Shown here in pieces: positions 1 through 6,221 of a stretch of DNA of 6,845 nt. The stretch spans positions 1 to 6,845 of the forward strand of contig JAFAQI010000507.1 of assembly GCA_019246495.1 (NCBI GenBank). Direction: 5' to 3'. The notes under the pieces are model-generated. The model had not been told where the DNA came from and made no database searches. It saw nothing but the letters and a program-made list of their open reading frames with translations. Positions within the stretch are counted from its first letter, which is position 1. Every line of letters starts with the position of its first letter. The DNA comes from Frankiales bacterium. Lineage in GTDB: Bacteria; Actinomycetota; Actinomycetes; JAFAQI01. Made by a program: the position numbers and the translations under genes.

Positions 1-1
1 G

Positions 2-2422
2 GGTAAGGACCTCGACGAGGAGATCGCCCGCACGCTGTTCCACGGGCTCGTCCAGGCCGACGTTCCCTACACCGCACCCCCCTGGCACCCGGGGGTCGGC
101 CAACGATTGCGTGACCCCGAGTGGCTACTGCGGCCGGGGGGTTCGGGCACCTGTATCGACTTCGCGCTGCTCTACGCAGCCGCACTTCTGCGCCCTGAGC
201 TTCGTCCGCACCTCGTGCTGCTCCGTGCTGGTGACCACGGGCACGCCGGCGTCGCCATCCGGGTCGGTCCCTGGCCGGGGCAGGCGACGCCACTTTGGGC
301 TGCGGGTGTCGGCGTTGGCGTCCTCGAGGTCGTCGACCCGGCGGGCGCCTCCCAGGACGAGAACTGGATCTTCGTTGATGTGACGGTCGCGGCGTCCAAC
401 GAGCCCACGGACGGAGATCGGTTCACGCTCGCACGCACGCGGATGTCGGACCTGCTCCGCGGCGAGGGGGCGAACCGCTTCAAGCACATCCATCTCGTGG
501 ACGTCGCCGCCCGACAGCGCAGCGACGACAAGCCTTGGCCGGCGCCGACGTGGCGCGGCGCGGTGCGCTCGTGGCTTCCTACGCCGAGGCGGCCGTGGAT
601 GCAGTTTCCGGACCGCGAGACGCTGGTGCACGACGTCCTGAACGCAGAGAGCCCCGTGGTCATCACGGGCACCCAGGGCGTCGGCAAGAGCCGGCTCGCA
701 CTGGAGGCGGCCCGCCGGTTCGATGGCGGGTTCGGGTGGATGGTCACCGCCACGAACGAGCGGTCGCTCGACGCGTCGTTCGCGCGCAACGAGCGCGTCG
801 AACGCGGCCGGCCGCTCGACGTGGACAGCGTCGATCTGGTGGCACGGGCGGTGGACGCACGCAAGCGGCTGTCCGAGACGGCCGACGCGTGGGTGCTCAT
901 CGTCGACAACCTCATGTTCGACGACAAGCAGCCGCGGCCGCGCTGGGTCGACCGCATCCCCGCCCCGGGCGAGCGGCAGAAGCTCATCGTCACGACGACG
1001 CTGCCGGCGTCGTGTTTCCCGGCCAACTGGCACGTCATCCGCGTGGAACGGCTCGCTTCCGAAGGCGTTCCGGATGACCGTTTGCGCGGAGTGGTCGCCG
1101 GAACACCGCTGCTCCTCGAGGCCTTCGGCGCGTTGCTTGTCGCTGCCCCCGATGTGTACGACGCGAGCTGGGCTACCGTCGACTGCGATGCTGCAACCGG
1201 TGCCCGGAGCTACTGGTCGGCGCTCGCGCCGACGCTGTCGGTGGAGCAGCGCGCCGTCGCCCAACTGTTGGCGTTCATGCCACCGGACGACGTGGGTTCT
1301 GATGCGCTCACAGCATGTGTCCGGGGTGCCGCTGCCGCGGTGGAGGTGTTCGCGCAGGTCGGACTCCTGACCGCTACCGGTGACGGCCACGTGATGCACC
1401 GCCTGTTCGGTGCCGCCATCCGGGACTCGCTCGGGGACCAATGCGACGAGGTCGTACGCCGCCTGCTTTCGTTCGAGCCGCTCCGCACGCATCTGCTCAG
1501 CCGGGCGGACGAGGAAGTGGTGCGTGAGCTCGCGTCGGCCCTCGACAAGTCCGACGACGGACTCGCGTTCTGGGCGTTGGCAGGAATCCAAGAGGTCTAC
1601 CAACCGAAGCAGTCGCTGCCGACCTTCTCTCGCGCGCTGGAACTACTCGACTCCTCGAAGGATGAGCACCGGAATGCGTACGCCGACTGCCTACACGCGC
1701 ATGGTCGGGACGTGAACCAGAACTGGACCAGCCGCTCCATCGACCAGATCGAATTCGCGATCGGGCAGATGGAGGAGGCGATGCGTATTCGGCCGGCGAG
1801 CGAGAAGGCAGGGCAGATCAAGCATCGAGCGCTGCATTCGCTGCTGCGGCAGCGACGCGCGAACAAGCTTCCGGACAAGGACCCCGAGCGGATCGCTGAG
1901 TTACTGGAGGTCAAGAAGCTCCTCGACCGCGGTTGGCGACAGCAAACGAAAGCGTGTCCGCCGGGGGATCCGTTGATCGACCGCGCGCTGTATAACCGCG
2001 CCGGCGTCCGCGTCGACCTGGCCCAGCAGGTCCCCACACGTTCGAAGGCGTTGCTCAGAGAGGCCGACGAGATCTACGACGAGTGCGTCCGCTTCCGTCG
2101 GCACTTCTACGGCTCCCCCAACCCCCTCACCGCGACCGCCGTGAACGGCGCCGGCCTCGCGGCGTATTACGTCGGGCTGTTGAACCCAGATGTCGACGGT
2201 GTCGCCGCGGTCGAGCAGGCGGAGCGGTATGTCGTCGACGCGCTGGAAATGCGCCAGCAACTTGCGACCGACGGCGACATCGTCAAGAGCTGCGAGCTCC
2301 TCGCCAAGGTGGTGATCCTCCGGGCAAAGCTGGCTGGCGGCGACGTCGGTACGGCGGTCTCGGCGATCTGCAGGGAGTTGGGCGAACATGCACCCACCAC
2401 TCGCGCAGCGCCCGCCGGCTGA
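2..2422 (+). CDS. Transglutaminase-like / STAND (NB-ARC-type) NTPase / TPR multidomain protein, 5'-partial
   Basis: The frame is open from the first base, so the true start lies upstream; 806 residues are visible (residue 1 = codon 2-4). Residues ~35-145 look like a transglutaminase-like thiol domain: GSGTCIDFALLYAA carries candidate nucleophile C51 (152-154), GHAGVAIRV gives H81 (242-244), and WIFVDVTVA gives candidate acid D126 (377-379). Residues ~200-480 are a STAND NTPase: Walker A GTQGVGKS (223-230, K229), Walker B WVLIVDN (D302), sensor-like KLIVTTT (327-333), GTPLLLEAF (367-375, equivalent of the NB-ARC GLPLAL motif), then a winged-helix region ending in VMHRLFGAAIRD (464-475, MHD-like). 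Residues ~520-795 are alpha-helical and TPR-like, with a kinesin-light-chain-style stretch FYGSPNPLTATAVNGAGLA near 702-720. In the family, such proteins are ATP-driven switches: ligand sensing by the C-terminal repeats triggers oligomerisation and activates the N-terminal effector. I infer a cytoplasmic conflict or signalling role; substrate and trigger are unknown. It could instead be a regulatory protease. One rare TTA codon lies at 1901-1903. Confidence 0.85.
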   Translation, partial: GKDLDEEIARTLFHGLVQADVPYTAPPWHPGVGQRLRDPEWLLRPGGSGTCIDFALLYAAALLRPELRPHLVLLRAGDHGHAGVAIRVGPWPGQATPLWAAGVGVGVLEVVDPAGASQDENWIFVDVTVAASNEPTDGDRFTLARTRMSDLLRGEGANRFKHIHLVDVAARQRSDDKPWPAPTWRGAVRSWLPTPRRPWMQFPDRETLVHDVLNAESPVVITGTQGVGKSRLALEAARRFDGGFGWMVTATNERSLDASFARNERVERGRPLDVDSVDLVARAVDARKRLSETADAWVLIVDNLMFDDKQPRPRWVDRIPAPGERQKLIVTTTLPASCFPANWHVIRVERLASEGVPDDRLRGVVAGTPLLLEAFGALLVAAPDVYDASWATVDCDAATGARSYWSALAPTLSVEQRAVAQLLAFMPPDDVGSDALTACVRGAAAAVEVFAQVGLLTATGDGHVMHRLFGAAIRDSLGDQCDEVVRRLLSFEPLRTHLLSRADEEVVRELASALDKSDDGLAFWALAGIQEVYQPKQSLPTFSRALELLDSSKDEHRNAYADCLHAHGRDVNQNWTSRSIDQIEFAIGQMEEAMRIRPASEKAGQIKHRALHSLLRQRRANKLPDKDPERIAELLEVKKLLDRGWRQQTKACPPGDPLIDRALYNRAGVRVDLAQQVPTRSKALLREADEIYDECVRFRRHFYGSPNPLTATAVNGAGLAAYYVGLLNPDVDGVAAVEQAERYVVDALEMRQQLATDGDIVKSCELLAKVVILRAKLAGGDVGTAVSAICRELGEHAPTTRAAPAG

Positions 2423-2426
2423 GAGT

Positions 2427-2491
2427 CGAGACGGCAAGGAATATGAGTTCGCACGTGGCCGACACCTGCGTCGGATCAGTAGGCCGTCTCG
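2427..2491. repeat. 9-bp inverted repeat spanning the ends of two convergent genes (possible bidirectional terminator)
   Basis: Left arm CGAGACGGC (2427-2435) and right arm GCCGTCTCG (2483-2491) are perfect reverse complements. The 47-nt spacer contains a smaller hairpin, CCGAC (2459-2463) with GTCGG (2470-2474) around a 6-nt loop. The left arm starts five bases after the stop of the STAND gene; the right arm lies in the last codons of the ATPase gene. A branched stem here could end transcription from both sides. No T-tract follows on either strand, so intrinsic termination is unproven and chance in GC-rich DNA is possible. Confidence 0.3.
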
Positions 2492-4848
2492 GGGGCGGTC
2501 AGCTGCTCGAGGAGCCGGAAGCCCGGGGCCAGGTCAGCCTCAGGAAGAGGTTGCGGCGGAGCCGGTGATGAAGGCGCAGGCGCGGGCGGGTAAGGCGACA
2601 CACGCGCTCCGCATGCCCCCGACCCTGCCAGCCGGATAATCGCGTCGAGGTCCGGGAGGGTTGTCAGCTCGGGCGAATCGATCCCGAGAACCTCGCCGAG
2701 GATGCGCGAGGCGGCGGGCGCCTGCCGGAAGGCGATGACCGTCCCGGAGGACAGCGCGAGGTCTGCAGCAACCGTGGGGAACTGCAGCACGGACTGTGAC
2801 GCGACCGTAAGCGCGAGCCCGAACTTTCGCGATTCAGCCCAGGCGCGCTCCAGGTTGTGGGGCAGTGCGCGGTGGGCTTCGTCGACGTAGCCGGCGATCT
2901 GTCGCTTCGGGTCCGGCCCGGCCGAGAAGATTCCCTCGAGCACATCGTGCAGGGTGATGTGCGCGAACACCGAGGCGTCTGCGGGTGACAGCGCGGACAG
3001 GTTGACCAGCACTGGCGTGCCACACAACAGAGCGGCCGCGAGGTCAACTCCCGCCCCCGGCACGGCGAGCAGACGGCGTGCCGGGCCGGCGGCCAGCGCA
3101 GTCCACTTCGACTGGGTCCACTCGAGGCCATGAAGACCGTCGCCGGACCTTTGGCGCGCCATCGACGCGAGGACACCCCGGGAGATCGAGCTGAGATGGG
3201 GGTGCTCGACAGCGTCGTCGAGCGCGTCGGGGTCGAGCACCCAGCCGAGCACAGTCGCCAACTCAACGCGGTACGCGGCGGCTAGCTCGAGCACCGCCAC
3301 TGCTCGCGAGTGCCACACCGGCCCGCTCCACTCCGGATTGAGGTGGCTGGTGAACGCGTCGCAAAGCCGACGGGCGGCCGCTGCCACCTGCTCGCGGTTG
3401 ACGACGGCACCCTCGACTACCTGGAGCGCCGGAGTCATCTCCAGCCGCGCGGTGTCGCCGTCCGCGACGTCGAGCACGACAGGCCGCAACCCCGCGTCAG
3501 CGCAGATTCCGAGCAGCCTCCTGTGCCACTGCCCGTGGAAGTCGACCACGAAGAACGGGCGAGCAGACGTCACGTCGGCACGCACCATCGCGTCGAGGAG
3601 CGTCGTCTTGCCGCTGCCGGTAACCCCAGAGATGAACACGTGTGTCGTCCGTCGTGACCAGGGAATCGCGATCGGTGCGCCTGCCGGGTCATGCGCGAGC
3701 ACCGGCTCGTCGAATTTCGGCGCCAGCGCGTCGGTGCGCAACCGCGGCGGTGACTCCTCCCTCGGAACGCCGGGCACCGCGCCGTTCACCGGGACGGGCC
3801 AGGCGAGCGGGCACTCGCTGAGGCTCACCAGGTCGCGCAGTGTCGTCGGCAGCAGGTAGCCGTAGGCCGGCAGCCCCAATCGCAAAGCCGAAACATGGTC
3901 GGCGGGCGCAGCTTCGACGTCGAAGCCGCCGAGGATGAGCCGCTGCCCGGCGACGGTCGTCCACGCACCGCGGCGCAGCACGTCGGACTCCGAGGTGTGC
4001 GCGGCGCCTACGACCCGACAGAACGTCTCCGGCAGAGGGGTCTCACTCGTCAGTGCGAGTTCGGCCACTAGCAGCGGGCTGGCTGCCGACGCGCGCAGGT
4101 CTTGCAGCGTCGTGTCGACTCGATCGATCATCCATGACAGCTCCGGATGCTCGTCGAGATGACGACGGGCGCGGGCGACGGCACGGATCTGCTCGTCGAG
4201 ACCGTGACGGTGGCTGGGTCCGAGCTCAGTAGGCACGACCGTCGCGCGAAACCGCGTGGGCGCCTCGCGCGACGACAGCGCCGTTGCGATGGCAGACGCC
4301 GAGCCCAGCACGGGATTGAACCGTGAGAGCAGCGACACGGAGTGGTCGCCTGCCGGGCCGCCGCTTGGGAGGTCCACCTCGAGGATCCGCTGGCGGATCA
4401 GTACCGAGTTCTGGGCCTCTGCTTCGCCGACGGTCAGCAGCGCACACGGGTCGTCGGGAGCTGTCAAGAAAGGCAGCCAGGGCTGGTCGAAGGTCTGCGC
4501 CAAATACGCGGCAACGTGCATCGCCTCAGCGACCGTAGAGCCGGCTGGGCCGAGGACACCGACGCCGAATCGCGCGGCGAGCTGCCTGGCTGCAGGGTCC
4601 CAGTGCAGATCCGTAATCATCACGCAGCGGCCTGGCAGCCACAGTGCCTCAACGCATCGCGTGAACAACGAGAGCGCGAAGCCGGTGTCCTCAGTCCGTC
4701 GGGTGCCCACGAGCCGCCGACAGACCCAGGAGATCTCGCTGACGCGAGGGTCGATCACGGTGCCCGTGGTCACGTCCAGCGTGCGGGTCAGGACCCCGCT
4801 ATGCCGGGTCCCGTTGGCGGACGCCTTCGGGGGTTGAAGAGGTTCCAT
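2476..4848 (-). CDS. HerA/VirB4/TraG-type P-loop ATPase (HerA-FtsK superfamily), 790 aa
   Basis: This is a soluble-looking ATPase with no evident signal peptide or membrane helix. Residues ~20-370 resemble the N-terminal half of VirB4-like ATPases: a SLLSRFNPV segment near 172, RFRATVVPTELGPS near 199, a GGFDVEAAPADH segment near 307, and ECPLAWPVPVNGAVPGV near 345. The motor domain follows: Walker A GVTGSGKTT (408-416, K414, at 3601-3627), then FFVVDFHGQW (432-441), a variant of the usual DPHG motif, Walker B IAGYVDEAH (D656, E657), and RKFGLALTVASQS (674-686) with the sensor-type Gln typical of TraG/HerA proteins; FRQ at 707-709 may hold an arginine finger. The C-terminus has a Pro-rich linker (about 752-768) and a short tail. 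Family members are hexameric pumps for DNA or protein. ATG 4848 is the first start after an in-frame stop (4870-4872) but has no clear Shine-Dalgarno sequence; GTG at codon 26 is the next reasonable alternative. It lies 59 bp after murD2 on the same strand and converges with the STAND gene. No relaxase or other secretion gene is visible, so it may be a plasmid-type remnant, a defence ATPase or something else. Confidence 0.8.
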   Translation of the reverse strand: MEPLQPPKASANGTRHSGVLTRTLDVTTGTVIDPRVSEISWVCRRLVGTRRTEDTGFALSLFTRCVEALWLPGRCVMITDLHWDPAARQLAARFGVGVLGPAGSTVAEAMHVAAYLAQTFDQPWLPFLTAPDDPCALLTVGEAEAQNSVLIRQRILEVDLPSGGPAGDHSVSLLSRFNPVLGSASAIATALSSREAPTRFRATVVPTELGPSHRHGLDEQIRAVARARRHLDEHPELSWMIDRVDTTLQDLRASAASPLLVAELALTSETPLPETFCRVVGAAHTSESDVLRRGAWTTVAGQRLILGGFDVEAAPADHVSALRLGLPAYGYLLPTTLRDLVSLSECPLAWPVPVNGAVPGVPREESPPRLRTDALAPKFDEPVLAHDPAGAPIAIPWSRRTTHVFISGVTGSGKTTLLDAMVRADVTSARPFFVVDFHGQWHRRLLGICADAGLRPVVLDVADGDTARLEMTPALQVVEGAVVNREQVAAAARRLCDAFTSHLNPEWSGPVWHSRAVAVLELAAAYRVELATVLGWVLDPDALDDAVEHPHLSSISRGVLASMARQRSGDGLHGLEWTQSKWTALAAGPARRLLAVPGAGVDLAAALLCGTPVLVNLSALSPADASVFAHITLHDVLEGIFSAGPDPKRQIAGYVDEAHRALPHNLERAWAESRKFGLALTVASQSVLQFPTVAADLALSSGTVIAFRQAPAASRILGEVLGIDSPELTTLPDLDAIIRLAGSGACGARVSPYPPAPAPSSPAPPQPLPEADLAPGFRLLEQLTAPETAY

Positions 4849-4860
4849 GGCGGACGAGAC

Positions 4861-4870
4861 GCGGGCCCGC
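4861..4870. repeat. 10-bp perfect palindrome in the leader of the ATPase gene
   Basis: GCGGGCCCGC reads the same on both strands and lies 12-22 bases upstream of the ATPase start codon, inside the 59-bp gap after murD2. It could be a small operator or an RNA hairpin near the initiation region. In DNA this rich in G and C, a 10-bp palindrome is only weak evidence of function. Confidence 0.2.
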
Positions 4871-4880
4871 TACCCCTGCG

Positions 4881-4906
4881 ACAACAAAAGTCACCGCGGC
4901 CGCGCG
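4881..4906 (-). terminator. Weak terminator-like hairpin after murD2
   Basis: On the minus strand, directly after the murD2 stop codon, CGCG-CGGC-CGCG (4906-4895) can form a 4-bp all-GC stem with a 4-base loop. It is followed by GTGAC and then TTTTGTTGT. The T-rich stretch is separated from the stem by five bases and the stem is short, so at best it would be a leaky terminator between murD2 and the downstream ATPase gene. Confidence 0.22.
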
Positions 4907-4907
4907 A

Positions 4908-6221
4908 TCATGCCGATGTGATCCCCCGCATCGCCTCTTCGAATGCGGCTGCCCGGGCGCGGTAGTCGAGATATCGACCGAAGCTGGGCGCCGCCGGCGA
5001 CAGCAGAACGACGCCCGCAGGCTGCGCCCACTCGTAGCCGCGGGTCGTCGCCACTGCGATGTCCTCGCACTCGACGACCGGGGGCGTACCAGCGACGCTT
5101 CGAAGCGCGGCTGCGATCCTCGGCCCGTTGTCGGGCATCGCTAGGACGAGGACATCGTCAGCCCGGGGAACCAAGCCGTCAGCGAGCGGCTCATAGTCGA
5201 TGCCCCGCTCGAACCCTCCGACGAGGAGGGCGACCCTGCGGTTGGGGAAGGCGTCGACGGCCGCTAACGTCGGAAGGACGTTCGTGCTGAGGCTGTCGTC
5301 GACGAAGTCGACACCCCCGATGGAACCGACCATCGTCAGCCGGCTGGGCAATGGCTCGTAGTCGACGGCAGCATCGGCGACGGCTCGATCATCAGCCGCT
5401 CCCGCGACACCGAGTGCGACGAGTGCTCGCCTGGCCACCGCGGCATTACGCAGGTTGTGCTCTCCGAGCAACTGCAGTTCCGCGGCCCAATTCCCCGGCA
5501 TCTCAGCGACCCACTCGACGGAAGGGCCGAGGAGCGCGGAGTGCGCCCGCAGCAACACGTCTTCGCCGTTCGCCACGACCCGCTCGACTCCCGGTGCGGT
5601 GCAGAGCGACAGCTTGTCTCGGTAATAGTTGTGAACGCTATTGCCATGCCAGCTCAGGTGGTCCTGGCTCAGCGATGTCACGGCGACAACGCGCGGCCCG
5701 ATTCGCACATCAGTCGCCTGGTAGCTCGACACTTCAATGACCCAGTAGTCGACCTCCGTATTGGCTTCCGGATCCCAAGGCGGTGCGCCGAGGTTGCCGC
5801 CGACGAAACACCGGTGTCCGAGGCCGCGAATCAGGCTGCCTGCAATCGAGGTGGTCGTGCTCTTGCCTTTGGTGCCCGTGATGCAGACGATTCGGTCGCG
5901 GGGGGCCTCCGCTAGCCACAGCCCTATCCCCCCGGCGACCTCGACTCCGCGCTGCTCGAGGTGCCGAACTACATCGTCATACCGCGAGATTCCCGGCGAC
6001 TTCACCACGACATCAGCGTCGTACAGCGCCGCCCTGCCTGCCTCGCTGTCAACGGCCAACACCTGGGTGTCGTCGTCCAACGTGTAGGACGAACGGTCGA
6101 CGACCGCCGCGTCGACACCAAGCTCATGCAGCTTGCGAAGGTTCGCTCGGCCTTCCACTCCCGCCCCCCACACCGCGACTCGGCGCGTGCGGAGGTCAGA
6201 CCACGACGTCGGTGCCGACAT
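4908..6221 (-). CDS. murD2: MurD2: UDP-N-acetylmuramoyl-L-alanine--L-glutamate ligase
   Basis: This 437-residue Mur ligase has the three expected domains. The N-terminal Rossmann-like part starts VAVWGAGVEGRANL (15-28) and includes KSPGISRYD (74-82). The central ATPase holds P-loop ITGTKGKSTT (114-123, K120), EVSSYQ (163-168), DHLSWHG (187-193, catalytic-type H188), candidate carbamylated K203, and GEHNLRNA (253-260). The C-terminal domain holds DDSLSTN (308-314), GGFERGIDY (335-343) and LLSPAAPSFGRY (406-417). It couples ATP hydrolysis to adding glutamate to UDP-MurNAc-L-Ala in the cytoplasm. I call it MurD2 (L-Glu-adding) rather than MurD because it directly follows murL, overlapping it by 26 bp, and because the usual DSKATN and GGDGK-type glutamate-site motifs are altered. 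ATG 6221 fits the family N-terminus; no Shine-Dalgarno sequence precedes it, so translation is probably coupled to the end of murL. One TTA codon is at 5265-5267. An ordinary D-Glu-adding MurD is the main alternative. Confidence 0.85.
   Translation of the reverse strand: MSAPTSWSDLRTRRVAVWGAGVEGRANLRKLHELGVDAAVVDRSSYTLDDDTQVLAVDSEAGRAALYDADVVVKSPGISRYDDVVRHLEQRGVEVAGGIGLWLAEAPRDRIVCITGTKGKSTTTSIAGSLIRGLGHRCFVGGNLGAPPWDPEANTEVDYWVIEVSSYQATDVRIGPRVVAVTSLSQDHLSWHGNSVHNYYRDKLSLCTAPGVERVVANGEDVLLRAHSALLGPSVEWVAEMPGNWAAELQLLGEHNLRNAAVARRALVALGVAGAADDRAVADAAVDYEPLPSRLTMVGSIGGVDFVDDSLSTNVLPTLAAVDAFPNRRVALLVGGFERGIDYEPLADGLVPRADDVLVLAMPDNGPRIAAALRSVAGTPPVVECEDIAVATTRGYEWAQPAGVVLLSPAAPSFGRYLDYRARAAAFEEAMRGITSA

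Noticed and set aside
107..109. TTG as start codon of the STAND protein
   Set aside because: The same frame is open back to the window edge with protein-like sequence, and the TTG would sit immediately before the Cys motif of the thiol domain, leaving no room for its N-terminal part.
125..1603. Long open frame on the minus strand (492 codons) opposite the STAND gene
   Set aside because: It is a shadow of the GC-rich plus-strand gene: low-complexity Arg/His/Ala/Pro-rich translation with no recognisable motif, whereas the plus frame has clear TGase-like and STAND motifs.
1901..2437. 178-codon minus-strand frame over the end of the STAND gene
   Set aside because: No family motifs, and it overlaps the TPR-like coding region entirely; it fits an antisense GC artefact.
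3338..3859. Plus-strand frames opposite the ATPase, including 173 codons here and 193 codons at 4256-4837
   Set aside because: They lie opposite the Walker A region and N-terminal half of a convincing ATPase and have no motifs of their own.
2476..4848. The ATPase as part of a visible conjugation or type IV secretion cluster
   Set aside because: No relaxase, VirB-like or membrane gene is present in the window, and neighbours are a cell-wall operon and a STAND protein; a mobile-element origin remains possible but unsupported.
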